64,000 nucleotides of DNA from Chytridium lagenaria. Its lineage: Eukaryota; Chytridiomycota; Chytridiomycetes; Chytridiales; Chytridiaceae. The stretch is from contig JAHLKC010000016.1 in assembly GCA_025449115.1 (NCBI GenBank), positions 62,001 to 126,000 of the forward strand, read 5' to 3'. Under the pieces are notes generated by a model that saw only the letters and a program-made list of their open reading frames with translations, did no database searches and was not told the DNA's origin. Below are positions 36,238 through 47,931 of the stretch, in pieces (within the stretch, counting starts at the first letter, position 1; every line of letters starts with the position of its first letter). The position numbers and the translations under genes are program-made.

Positions 36238-39189
36238 ATGGCGGACTCCAATGCGGGCATCTCCAGCGGACTGTCCGCCAACGCTCTTCCACCCAATACT
36301 GCAAAGGGATTGAGTGACAGGGTCTACGATAAGAGAAAACTCGCAGCACTAGAGGTTGAAAGGTACCTTATCCTTTGCCCTCCATCCAACTCCTTTGCGG
36401 AATGCATTCAACAGAACTTTATTCACTAACACGCATTTCCCCTAGATTGGTTCGAGAAAGCCTTTTAATAAACGACCACCGTCGGGTTTCCCAGATCCTT
36501 AACACGCTTATCCAAGACTACGCATACTCTGTCATCCCAAACTCCCGTAATGGCGGGTTAATAGCACTAGCAGCAACAGCGATTGCTCTCGGATCTAGCA
36601 AAGTCGGGATGTATCTTGATAGCATCGTTCCACCGATTCTCGCTTGTTTTATAGACCCTGACTCTAGAGTGCGGTATTACGCATGTGAGAGCATGTACAA
36701 TGTAGCAAAGGTGGCTCGAGATGATGTACTCAAATACTTTAACGAGATTTTTGATATGCTGAGCAAGTATACAACGGGGCTTTACAATTACTAACCCTTT
36801 AAGCTCCGCTGCCGATAACGAGGTCTCCGTCAAGAATGGTGCGGAATTGCTGGATCGTCTCATTAAGGATATTGTGAGTGAACGATCCTCTCATGTTGCT
36901 GAAGTGCCTGCCTCGGAAGATGGTGAAGGGGATGATGCAAAGTCTATCAGACCGACAACACCTACGACTTCTGGGGGCAGAATCTTTCGGTACCTTCTCA
37001 GTCTGAGGGAGAAGTGTTCCTGTCTCCAGCAGAGCCGGCGTTCCCGGCAGCTCCAGGTTCCGTTCCTCTTCTCCCCGGTATGAAGGCGAATAATTTTAAC
37101 TTGCAGAGGTTCATCCCTCTGCTGAAAGAGCGGATCCAAACCTTGAGCCCTTTTACGAGAATGTTTTTGGTTCAATGGATCGCGGTGTTGGATTCAGTGC
37201 CCGATTTAGAGCTGATCGCATACCTCCCTGATTTCTTGGACGGGCTATTCAACTACCTCTCCGATCCAAACGTCGATGTCCGCGTAGCGACCCTCAATAT
37301 TCTCGGTGAATTCTTGAAAGAGATTCGAGAGGTTGTGGAAGTTCAACGTGATCGAGGTGTCATGAATATACGTGGGAAGAAAGGGACGGGTGTTGATGGA
37401 CTTGGTGTTGTGTTGATTCGTCGGGTCTTGCGCTTCGACGGTCGAGTTCGCAACCACCTGCGTATACGGAGGGAGACGATGAGAATGATACGGCAAGCAT
37501 TCGATCTACGCGGACTGTTGAAACAGGAAGGGTGGAGGGAGAGCAAGGGCAAGGAGATGGTGACGATCAAAGTGTTTTCCGTGCGGCAAGTGCTCTATCT
37601 ATGGCGAGTGGCGTCCCAGCATCGATTGCGGTTTCGAGAGCCGAACGTCAAGCTGCGAATGAGAGTCTTCCTTATATTCCTGGGCAAGGTGTCACGCTTG
37701 ATATCGGTAGGATGGTTGATATCCTTGCACCGCATCTATCGTCAACCGACGAAGAAACCCAAAGCCACAGCACTTCGATGGGTCAACGAATTCATCCTTC
37801 TCGTCCGAGAAGTCATGCTCCCCTTCACCCCAATGCTTCTCTCCGCAATCCTTCCTTGCCTATCCCACACAGTCATCCCCATCCGCAACATAGCCATGGA
37901 GTCCAACGCAAACCTCTACCGTCTGATCCTCGACACTCCTCTCCAGAATATCACTCAAACCGCCGCATTACCAAGCCCTCCACTTCCGCTCTCTGATCTA
38001 GCATCTCCTCAGGTGTCGTTTCAATCACAACCGGATTTATCGAATTCAATGACGTCGGTGTCTTCTGCAAATGTGTGTTGGGTGGAACCGTTTGATTTGA
38101 AGGAGACGGTGGAGAGTTTGACGGGACAGTTTCAGGATGAGAATGAGGATACAAGGATTGCGGCTATGGAGTGGTTGTTAATGTTGCATAGAAAGGCCCC
38201 GAAAAGGTTTGTTTTTCTCTTGTTACTAAAGCTTGTTTCAACATTATTTATTCTTCCCCTTGCTAATTACAGCTTCTGACATATTTGTAGTTTATGACCT
38301 CCGACGATGTCACGTTTTTTGCGCTGTTAAGGACGCTTTCAGATACTTCTGAAGAAGTCGTAAAAAGGGACTTGCAACTTCTCGCCCAGATTTCTCATCA
38401 TTCAGACGACGACTACTTTATGAGGTTTATGGTGAACCTCCTCTCCCTTTTCTCGAATGACAGAAGGTTGCTTGAGTCAAGGGGTGCTTTGATTATACGC
38501 CAGCTTTGCCTGAGTTTAAACCCTGAGAGAATTTATCGTGCATTTGCGGAAATTCTGGAGAGAGATGAGGTATGGAGATTTGATAAATGTAGGGTCTGAT
38601 GATATTAGGATTTGGAATTTGCGAGTACAATGGTTCAGAATTTGAATATCATCCTCATCACAGCCCCAGAACTCACAGATCTTCGTAGAAAGCTAAAGAA
38701 TCTAGACACAAGGGTAAGATAGATAACGTTTACATTCCAATGCTGACTTGCATTCAGGACGGTCTCCTCCTCTTCGCCGCTCTTTACCGCTCGTGGTGCC
38801 ACAACCCTGTTGCCGCCTTTTCCCTCTGTCTCCTAGCCCAAGCCTACGAACATGCCGCCAATCTCCTCCAAATCTTTGCAGACCTCGAAATCACCGTCAC
38901 CCTTCTCATCCAAATCGATAAACTCGTTCAGTTGCTTGAGAGTCCCGTATTCACGTATCTGAGGTTGCAGCTGTTGGAGCCTGATCGGTACCCGCATTTG
39001 TTTAGATGTTTGTATGGGATTTTGATGTTGCTGCCGCAGAGTTCGGCGTTTGCGACGTTGAGGAATCGGTTGAATAGTGTGAGTTCTATGGTTATGCTTT
39101 ATGCTACTGCTGGACCACTTTCGGCTGGAGCAGGGGCGGGTGGTGCGGCGAATGCGAATGGACCGGTGCCGGCAAAGACGTAAGTTAAT

Positions 39190-39240
<51 letters not shown>

Positions 39241-39921
39241 AAACCGGTGTTGTCATTTAACTTTTATCATAGTGCACAAACTGCAAGGGGTAAACCAGCC
39301 AACGTGCAGACAACATCTGGACAACAAGAGCCTTTAACGTTGAGATGGCATGAGCTCTTGAGCCACTTTCGTGGTGTTCAAGCCCGTCATGAACGGTCGC
39401 GTCGTCTAGGTAAAAAGCGAAATTTATCTTTCATCATAACTGACTTTACATAAAACCAGCCCGCGCCGCCGCTGGAGTTAGCATGGACCGTACCTCTGCT
39501 TCCAAGCGCCGTTCCCGCTCTGTCCGCGTCGACGAATACAGCGGCGACCTCGACCCTGCCCTCCCACAACCCCGGGTTAGTATCGGCTCCCCCTCTCTCC
39601 CAGGTGGCACCACGGTCCCCACGGGATCACCCATTCCGACGGCGCCTCGCACGCGTGATCGACAGTCATCGATGGGGTCGGCGTCGTCGACAACGTTGTT
39701 TCAGTTTGAGGAGAGGGCGGGGAATGCGAGGAGCTCGTTGGAACGGTTGGATCGAACGGGTGGGACGGGGAGTACAGGGGGAGGTATGTTTTCTGGGGGA
39801 GGTTGTCGAGGCCGCCTAGTAATTTGAGTATGGCGTCGGCGGGGAGTGGGAATGCGGGGGTCGGGGTGCGGGTACGGCGAAGCAGGGGAAGAAGATGCTG
39901 GGGTTTGGGTCGAGAAAGTGA
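36238..39921 (+). CDS. VAC14: VAC14, scaffold of the PIKfyve/Fab1 complex
   Basis: ATG at 36238. After an intron the N-terminal Vac14_Fab1-binding block follows: [58 protein letters not shown] and [10 protein letters not shown]. Next come [96 protein letters not shown] and [20 protein letters not shown], then a stretch ending [14 protein letters not shown] (Vac14_Fig4-binding). Known role: HEAT-repeat scaffold for Fab1 and Fig4, controlling PI(3,5)P2 on vacuole/lysosome. The terminal ~150 residues are a Ser/Gly-rich extension ending MLGFGSRK. Frame changes near 36990, 37530 and 37760 look like compensating indels, because conserved residues continue across them. Confidence 0.93.
39195..39243. 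repeat. T39/A10 homopolymer pair in a VAC14 intron
   Basis: Thirty-nine T bases followed directly by ten A bases within intron 39180-39272. The A run can pair with part of the T run. Such tracts also tend to be collapsed or mis-sized in assemblies. Confidence 0.9.
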
Positions 39922-40285
39922 GTGAGGAATAATAAAGTATTATCTGTTGCTTTTTTCTATAGAGTTGAGTATGGTCATGAGAAATGGGAAGCGATTTTTA
40001 TGGTTTAGAACTGCATTATGCGAAATCGATACAGTGTTGGTTAATTGCTATTAATCAATCAGTCTCGGAGAAATAACCAGACCAGTGAGACCATAATCGG
40101 AAATGTGGGTAAAAGATGTGGTTGTATATTATAAAACCATTAAAATGATGTAACAAGAGATACATAAACAATTGCAAGTAGATTAAGGGGAGGCTAAAAA
40201 AAAAACCATATCGAACAACGCTCAACATTGTGATGAGGTAAAGCAAATCAGAGTGATCAAAGTAAATGATAGAGTGATCAAGTGT
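39922..40285. other. Convergent 3' spacer, AT-rich
   Basis: 3' UTR region of VAC14 (+) and PHO89 (-). No other feature. Confidence 0.5.
39931..39936 (+). terminator. AATAAA poly(A) signal after VAC14
   Basis: Canonical hexamer ten bases after the VAC14 stop codon. Confidence 0.5.
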
Positions 40286-42036
40286 TTACGCCTTGGGAGC
40301 CTTGGCACCAAAAGAGTAGACCGAGAAGGACATGGCAGCCGAGAAGACCAACGTGACCAACCATCCCACCACAATGATGAGGAGGTTACCCCAGTGAATA
40401 CGGTCTTTCAAAAGAGATCCGTTAACGAGACCCGCACCAATGATGGCGCCGACAGTGACTTGGGTGGAAGACACGGGGATCTTGAGGTAAGTGCAGACAA
40501 TGATGACGATGGCACCGGCGGCGTCGATGCAGACACCACGGACGGGGGAGATGCGGGTGACTTTGACGGCGAGGGTGGTGAGGGTTTTGTAGCCGTAGGT
40601 GATGATACCGATGGCCATACCACAGGCACCAATGGCGAGAGTCCAGAGGGGAATCTTGGATTGTGAGTCGATGCGGCCGTCGTCGAGAATGTTGAGGATG
40701 GCGGCAAGAGGGCCAGTACTGTAAAGGGAAATGAGGTAAGAATGTGGGTTGAGAGAGAGAAGAGGATAGTGGGGAACTTACGCGTTGGAGACATCGGATG
40801 CACCGTGGGCGAATGATTTGAGACAGGCGGTGACGATGAGCAAGTGGGTGAAAAGGAGCTCGACACCGGCCGGGTACTGGTCGGCAGAGGTGTGGACGTT
40901 GGTGAGCTGAGAGTCGGCGGCGAGCGCGTTACCCTGGTGGTCAGTGACAAGGACACCAGTGACCTTGTTGCTGGAGAGGAAGGTCTCCACCCTGGTGAGC
41001 TTCTGGGAGTGTTATCTTCAATCTTGAAATCCTTCTCGTCAGTAGACTCAACAATGTTGTCCTCATTTTCGCCCTTGACAGGAACAACTTGAGCCTCAAC
41101 GCTGGAGACTTCGGCAGCGGCATCGACCTCGTCCATCTTCTGACTAACCCAGCGGAAGTAGGTGAACTGAGCGATAAGGGTGAACAAGAGTGAACCGGCA
41201 GCGGCAATAGCGACCTTCATCCAGGCCTCGAGATTGTCCTCGATCGCGGGGGTCTCGAACATGAACCAGAAGAAGTTGACGAAGAGGACAAGAAGACAAA
41301 GAGGGGGAAGAAGCGCTTGGCGCGGAGCGTGGCGTTCTCGTGTTTAAGGATAAAGTATTTGACGATGGAGAAGAAGAGAGCGGAGAGGACACCGGCGGAG
41401 AATGGGGAGGAAACCCAGGTGATTCCAATGTTCCTCATTCCAGGGTCCCAACGGATAGAGTCCCAACCGCGGCTTGCGAGACCGACACCGACTAAAGACA
41501 AGACTGCATTTTTTGGAGTATTTAGAAAAAACAAACGTTTTGGGTGACAAATTCAACAAAAAAAAAGTTGACAAACCTGTGGTTTGAGAGTCAGAGACGG
41601 GGAGACCGTAGATGTTGGCGATGATCAACCAGACAGAGCAAGTGACGAGGACGCAGAGGAAACCAAACATGAGCTGTTCAGGGGCGTTTGCGTAGCGAGA
41701 GGATGAGAGAATGGAACCACGAATGGTGCTGGCGACTCCACTTCCCAGCGCCATGGCACCGGTAAACTCAAAGGCGGCAGCGAGGAGGACAATTTGCCAG
41801 AGTTTCTGTTGGTTCAATGTTAGTTTAGGACATAAATCATGGAAAATGAGAGCTCGAAGTGTATGGTTTTAAGGACTTACCAAGACTCTTGAACCAAAGA
41901 CGTTACCCCAGTTGGAGGAGAGCTCGTTGGCACCCATACCCCATGCCATGATGAAGGCAATGGGAGAGGCCACGGGGAGCATCCATGCGTACTCTTTGAC
42001 GCGAGCGAGGATCTGAGCAGAGACGGCACCAGACAT
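40286..42036 (-). CDS. Phosphate transporter of the PiT family, PHO89-like
   Basis: Start at 42036 (MSGAVSAQILARVKEYAWML). The first PiT repeat contains FIMAWGMGANELSSNWGNVFG. Next are KLWQIVLLAAAFEFTGAMALG, VASTIRG, IANIYGLPVSDSQTT and the WVSSPFSAGVLSALFFSIVK helix. A long acidic loop follows (about 41090-41000). The second repeat has FAHGASDVSNA, and the C-terminal helices include ISPVRGVCIDAAGA and IPVSSTQVTVGAIIGAGLVN, ending FGAKAPKA. PiT transporters such as yeast Pho89 carry Na+/Pi (or H+/Pi) into the cell across the plasma membrane. The GANxxxN/GASDVSNA signatures are those of the family's substrate site. Four introns; one probable frame break near 41005. Confidence 0.9.
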
Positions 42037-42144
42037 TACTATGACTATTCAGGGATTGCAAAGTAAGGAAGGAGGTCGATGGGAAGGAGGAAGATGAGGA
42101 TGGTTTGGTAAGAGACAGGAGAGAGGCTGGGGAGTCAACCCTCT

Positions 42145-42153
42145 CTTTTTATA
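42145..42153 (-). promoter_or_regulatory. TATA box of the PHO89-like gene
   Basis: TATAAAAAG on the minus strand about 110 bp upstream of the start codon. Confidence 0.45.
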
Positions 42154-42386
42154 CGTGTCTCTCATCCCTCTGCAATTAATTAATGTCATTTTTGGGTTAG
42201 AGTTATTTCGCGAGAAAAGAGAAATTGCAGCACACGCCCTTTGGCCTTTTGGGGTTATTCCATTAATGAATTGATTAATGAATGACCACATCTTTTTAGC
42301 CCTGATGAGATATTAAGGTTTTTAATGTGTAACGATCTGTGGGTTGAACCAAGTGTTTGGAAATAGGTTCAATGTGTAGTACAAAG

Positions 42387-42394
42387 AAACGTGC
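42387..42394. promoter_or_regulatory. GCACGTTT, matches yeast Pho4 low-affinity site
   Basis: About 350 bp upstream of the PHO89-like gene. The same 8-mer core is used by Pho4 at yeast PHO genes. A single short match in a distant fungus; suggestive only. Confidence 0.2.
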
Positions 42395-42639
42395 TGATTT
42401 CTGTGGTCCTTTTTCATTATCACTGACAAGCCAAGTCCATTTCAAGTGAGCACGCTCTCTAGAGTACCTCAACCTTTTTATTAGGTTTGAAGTTGTTGCA
42501 TTCTCGGAACCCGATGGGAGGAGGTCAAAACCTTAAATGATTGCATCTGAGATAAGCAATGATTAGTTAATGGAAAACAGGATGATGCCATAATCCGTGT
42601 GTATTCATTTGGTAATAAATATTTATTTCCTTTCTTACT

Positions 42640-45047
42640 TTATTCCAACCTCAATAACGGCTTTGAGGTCTGCCTAAACAAAAAGTATCCGATCAGCACA
42701 AACGACATGCCTAGCCCAATGTTGATGAAAACGCACGGCCAGATCCCCGGCGTGTTCAAAGCAAAGTTGGCAATCACAGCTCTACCATCCGTCAAACACT
42801 GTCCCTGCGGCGGGCAAGTGAACGTGAGACCTTCAAGTTCGTTCTGTGCAAGGGCCTTGTTTGAATACGAGATGATGGATATCCATTGAATCCTATAAAA
42901 GGTTAAAGGACATGTAATAGGGTGAGAGTTCTTTACCATCTGAAAACTACTGGCGCCGAGTCCAGATTTAGAAAGTTACCACCAAAGATCAGAAACACAG
43001 TGATAAAGAGCGGGCCAAGAATTGACCCAATTGAACATTCTTCACGGCAGACCCAAGCATGGTACCCATACCGTTTGCCGCGAATGTTTGAACGAGAACA
43101 ATACAATAGAACGTCAAGTATCTTGTCGCACTCGCTGAAGACCAATAATCCAGCTTTTGTTATCAAGATATGTTGTTAGTATATAAGACGTTGTATAAGT
43201 CTTAGAAGCTTACTAGATGGTAGAGCAAGCACTGAAGCTCCGAGCAAGTTTGCCGGTAGTCCGGATACCCATTTCGCAAGGTACGCGGCTGAAGCACAGT
43301 AACTCCCTGAAGATCGTTCACGGAGAATGATGAGGCGTTGGAGAGGAATACTCTTTAAGTTTCTGTCAGATATACATTCTCTCGCTTGTATCGCTCGTAG
43401 AAAGTCTTACCCCAATATTTGGCATAACGACACCAAATGTTTGATTCACGACGATAAAGAAAAGTGCTCCAAGCCTATTTTGGATACCTTGAGTCAAATC
43501 CAGTCTCTACGCATATTATTTAACAGATGATGCGGATGGCCGACTTACAAAGAAGATGAAGCCCACAATATACAAATGAATATTCCTTGACCGACCGATG
43601 CGCCAATGGTAGCAGGGTCTGCAATCCATATTAATACAAAACACCACTCACCGGTCTCCTACCTCTCATCACCTCCTTCATGTTTCTCCCCAAGCAAAAC
43701 CCAAACTGTGTCATCCATGACGAATTGTATCTCGCGCGCCTCAAACGTCCTTTGTTTCCAGGGACCGACTGAATCCCGGTCTGAACAAACACATGGGTTG
43801 CAGTGGTTTCATTTCCTTCTCCTGCTCCCATGCTGTCGCAAACTTTTCGATACGGGTGACGATTCTTCTAAAAGCTCTTTGCTGCGCTGATCGAGGGTGA
43901 CGACTCGAGAAAGTCTTTCGGGAATGTTAAAAGGATAGGAACGACGATGAAAGAATTCGATTAGTGTGATTACTTACGGTCCGACGGATTCATTTTCGGT
44001 GGAAGCGGATGCCCAAGTCTATCAAAAACGTCAAAGCATTATCGAGCTTTCCGAAGAACACTGTTTTTCCACCAGCCAGCAACAAAATCTTATCACAAAG
44101 CTCCACTAAAAACAAAGTTAGACTCACTCTAATACCAAGAATCTCACAAATATCAGTCCTGGGTTGATGGATCGTCATAACTATACACGCATTCCTCGTT
44201 TTCGCAATCTTTGAAATCGTTGAAATGATATTCACAGCCGTAAATGCATCCAACCCAGATGTCGGTTCATCCAAAAACAAACTTTGTCACCATGCATTCA
44301 GCCATTATCATACTTTAAAATCACTTACATGCTAGGTTGACTCAACAACTCTAAACCAATCGACACCCTTTTCTTTTCACCCCCCGATATCCCTCTCAAA
44401 TCCGAATCCCCAATCTTTGTATCCTTGCATTTCACTAACCCCAATTCTTGAATGATATCGTCAACTCGCGCTTTTTCTCGGCATGCGGCATCGTAGAAGG
44501 AAGACGGAGCTGAGCCCCATACGTAAGGGTTTCAGTGACAGTCAGGTTTTTATACATGACTTCTTGCTGCTCCACATACGCGGTGACTTTCATACGTTAG
44601 TTACGTTCATCACTACTCGCTTACTTTTCCGCCATGTCGAACGAACTCGGGGCTCCCCGTTCACACTGATTTGACCCGAAAGCGTCCCAACGCCAACACG
44701 TCCCGCCAACACATTCAAAAAAGTACTCTTCCTACAAACCGCCATCATTAAACAACCGTCCAAAAACAACAACTCACCCTGCACCCGATCCTCCCATAAT
44801 CGCAACAATCTGTCCAGGCTCCGCACATCCCGTCATGCTCTTAAGATCGTTTTTTCCGGCCCTTTCTTCTTCTTGGACTCGGGGGTGGGACAGAGTACCC
44901 CACATCCGTCCAGCTCAACGTCATAGCAACGCTGGATAATGAGAGGTTGCGTTGTGCGGTCGGGGGGTATGTTGACTTTGGATCAATCTGAACAATATGG
45001 GCGGCATCGGTGGTGGACATGTTTGCTGGGTAAGTCTTTGAGGGCAT
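42640..45047 (-). CDS. ABCG half-transporter (copy 1)
   Basis: Start at 45047 (MPSKTYPANMSTTDAAHIV; the second Met is an alternative). The nucleotide-binding domain comes first, as in White/WBC-type ABCG proteins: MTLSWTDVGYSVP, Walker A split by an intron (IMGGSGAG/KSTFLNVLAGRVGVG), signature [17 protein letters not shown], Walker [16 protein letters not shown], and the H-loop region [10 protein letters not shown]. Transmembrane exons follow from about 43900 to 42640, ending with [20 protein letters not shown], a Cys-containing extracellular loop (LTFTCPPQGQCL), the last helix and the tail PLLRLE. Such half-transporters dimerise to export lipids or small hydrophobic molecules. Paralogous to 49327-51796. 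Frame break near 44880. Confidence 0.85.
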
Positions 45048-45539
45048 ACACTGACAGATGGAGGCGTCTGAACGGCGTTATAACTGTATTAAAAAGGTTG
45101 GGGTTGGGGGGGGGAGGGGGTGGGTCTGAACAGCGGGCTTTTTAATGAAGATACTTCGGTTCGGAGAAGGGATAAATCGATGTGACGGTGTTGTTCTCCG
45201 TCCATACGGCGTTGAGCCTGAACGTTGCGAGTTCCGGTGCGGAACTGTAGATCCTAAAGTCTTGAATGGACGGAGAAGTACTGCGGCAATTGTTGAGATT
45301 TACGGTACGCGAGTCGGATATATATGCAGGCAGGAGTATTACGCGATAGGCTGAAATACTAAAGCGACACTATTTTCTTTGTATAAAAAGATGTTGGCGA
45401 CTTCATATTATTTTCTCGCGATCAGCACTTCAGCTCAAAGTTAAAAAAAGAACTAGAGAAAGAAAATAAACACGGCATAACTCTCATATATTTATATTAT
45501 ACATTTCTTCATAGTCTCAATTAAATACATATTATCGAA
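45048..45539. other. Intergenic with G-rich tract
   Basis: Promoter side of ABCG copy 1 and 3' side of the VWD gene. Holds a potential G-quadruplex at 45097-45124; otherwise no feature. Confidence 0.45.
45097..45124 (+). other. Potential G-quadruplex
   Basis: Four G runs (4, 9, 5 and 3 bases) separated by TT, A and T, about 50-75 bp upstream of ABCG copy 1's start and on its template side. Formation is inferred from sequence only. Confidence 0.5.
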
Positions 45540-47296
45540 TCAATACTTAAAGTTCCAGTTCCCCATGTTTGGCATCACAGCCGGCTGCACGCCCTGCTGA
45601 GCAGGCATCTGGAAAGCCGGCATTTGAGGAACCGCCCAAGCCGGGCCTGAACAGCGGGTGCCTGGACAACAGGAGCCTGAACAGCGGGAGCCTGCCAAGC
45701 CACACCCTGAGCCGCAGGCACCTGGAACGATGGCATTTGGAACGCGGGAGCCTGGAATGCAGGGGCTTGGAACGAAGGAGCGTGGAACGAGGGTGCGTTG
45801 AATGTAGGGATTTGGATGTTCCCAACGGCGGCGGCGGCAGCACCTTGGATCTTTGAGGCAATGTTGGTGGATTTGTTAATAAGTTGGGTTGCGGCAGCGA
45901 CGTCGGCAGTGAACTCGGCAAGGGTGGCGGCTTTGGCGGCACAAGTTGCGGCGAGGGTGCGTTGAGCGTTGGTGACAATGTTTCTGTCACCCGTGTTTGC
46001 AACGTCCACAGTGCAAGCGCCAATGATAAAGTTGATGTCAATGTTGGCGGCACACCAGCTGTCAAAGGAGCGGAGGGACTCGCAGAACGATTTAGCGAGG
46101 GTGGCGTCAATAGCGGCTGTTGTGGCGGTGACCTTTGTGCTGTCTTCAGCGTAGGCAAGGGCCGACGCGATGAAATCGTTCACGACAGAGGTGGCGGGGA
46201 CAGGGATGTCGACAGAGTTGAAACCACCGGGTTTAAGAGGGTCCACACCGTCGTGGAGGGAGGGGCGGCACCACCGAGAGCCGGGATCTTGCAGTGCTGG
46301 TGGTAGGGGAACGGGGATGGAGATGCGAGACCCTTTCCGGTGGTGAAGATTTCTCATGGTTGGAAACAGCAAAGTTGGCAGGGGTAGGGACGTCGTCACC
46401 GACTTTGTTGTTGTACGAACCACAAAGACCATCCGTCTTGCCCATGTGAGTGCCGGCGACGGTGATGGATGTGTCCATGTAGTAGACGCCGTTCCATGGG
46501 TAGATGCTGACAGTGATTCTGCTGCCGTCGGAGATGGCAATACGGAATTCGTTGCCGGCGCTGTTGGCGGTGGCCGTGATGCCGTCGGTCTTGGAAGTCA
46601 AGCGCTCAAGGCGAGACGGTCCTTGGTACCGGCGGCGGCGGTAAGGGAGATGACGGAAGAACCGTACTGAATCGCGATGGCGCTGTTACAAGTCACCTTG
46701 TTTGCGCACTGAAAGAAGTTGACGTGTCAGTTATGAATGCGAGCTAAATAAACGTAAATAATTGAATAACTACTTACAGATCTCTGGTCAGACTGAACGA
46801 TGAGCGTAGGGGTTTTAAGAAGGTAAAAGACACCCTGTCCCTGGAAGTCGTAGTACCTCCCGTCAAAAGTCTTGTAGTGGGGATCACCGTGAGAGTAACA
46901 TTCAGCGCTGGGGTTGGCTTTCCTCGTCACATCAACCGTGTCCTTTGCAAGGTGCGAACCAGATCCAGGAGCAAAGACCTGAGCATTGAGCGTGTACGAA
47001 GTAGTCTTGGCGTCACCACCGCCAATGAGACGGACCTTTTAGGGGTCTGCCAGTCAGAAGGGTAAACTTGAACGAGCAGTCGGTGAGCTTGAGACCGGGA
47101 GCGTCGAGGTAGATAGTTGCAGCTGACGTGGGTGCAGCGGCAAGACGGACAGAGACTTCAGCGCCTACGTTTCCGTCCTCAATGGTCAAAGACTTTGTGT
47201 CAAAGACAATGTGTTGAGACTGGCGAGCGACAAGGGAGGTAGGTGCTGAAAGCGCGCCTGGGCGAGAGCAACGATGAGAGCGAATGACTTGAGCAT
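45540..47296 (-). CDS. Secreted von Willebrand factor type D domain protein with Ala/Pro/Gln repeat tail
   Basis: Start at 47296 with a signal peptide (MLKSFALIVALAQARLSAP). A beta-rich N-terminal part (SLTIEDGNVGAEVSVRL; Cys in LKLTDCSFKFTL) leads to the VWD domain: AECYSHGDPHYKTFDGRYYD, FQGQGVFYLLK, then WNGVYYMDTSITVAGTHMG and DGLCGSYNNKVGDD, with the domain's paired Cys. Next is a helical Ala/Thr-rich region with several Cys (SFCESLRSFDSWC, ACTVDV). The final ~90 residues are short tandem units of the type APSFQ/APAFQ/APAVQ, ending NMGNWNFKY. VWD domains mediate disulfide-linked assembly and adhesion in extracellular proteins. Frame breaks near 47040, 46600, 46300 and 45640. Divergent from the repeat protein at 47932. 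Confidence 0.82.
45600..45810. repeat. 15-bp coding tandem repeats (AP-x-F/V-Q units)
   Basis: On the minus strand, degenerate 15-bp units encode Ala-Pro-(Ser/Ala)-(Phe/Val)-(His/Gln) about a dozen times in the VWD protein's tail. Unit boundaries shift where the frame is interrupted near 45640. Confidence 0.7.
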
Positions 47297-47931
47297 AGCG
47301 AAAAGAGTAAATTATAGTACAAATTAAAGTCTAGTATTATGTACACTAGTAGTAAGGAGGAAGTTGTTGCTTGACTTTAGTGAATGCCAATGCTGTCATT
47401 TTATACTCGAACGAACTTCATTTTTTAAGGGATCGCTTCAGTGGCGTGTCCAAGCAAAAAGTTCATTGGTCTTCAGTAGGAAGAGTAAGCATTACGTCAC
47501 ATAGATTTGCGATTGGTTATGCGCGGTCCTTAATCTTATGTGAAACGGAATATTGAATCCCCGTTCATCAATAAAGCGTTTCAGCTCACGACCGTGATGA
47601 TAACGACCAATGGATTTCAAAATGGACTATCAACACTGGTCTTCTGCGCGGAAGCAATGCGACGCCTCCATAGCTGACGTCGATTGTTTAGAGTGATGAT
47701 CTATGGTTCTCATTATTGTCACTCGAAAAAAAAAAAGGACTTTGAAAAAAAACACTCATAAACGGCCAGTTGCCGTCGTAAACAATTGGTTCAACTAACA
47801 TTGATGTTTATGTATAGAAATTACCAAAATCTTGGATGGCTCGCCTATAAAAACAGAACGTTTACCTCCTAAAATATCATTCACAATTCTCACTTCCTTC
47901 ATCTCTAGAAAACACTTCTACATCTCTCAAC
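47297..47931. other. Divergent promoter of the two secreted-protein genes
   Basis: 635 bp between the VWD gene (-) and the repeat-protein gene (+). A clear TATA box serves the + gene. No coding signal; one CACTAGTAGTAAGGAGG region near 47345 has no assigned role. Confidence 0.5.
47846..47853 (+). promoter_or_regulatory. TATA box of the curlin-like gene
   Basis: TATAAAAA 79-86 bp upstream of the ATG at 47932, followed by a pyrimidine-rich leader typical of strongly expressed fungal genes. Confidence 0.6.

Larger units (their letters stand above)
42037..42639. other. Intergenic, PHO89-like promoter
   Basis: About 600 bp. Apart from the TATA box and the GCACGTTT match, only AT-rich sequence with scattered TTAATTAAT-like patches (42170-42290) is seen. 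Confidence 0.45.
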
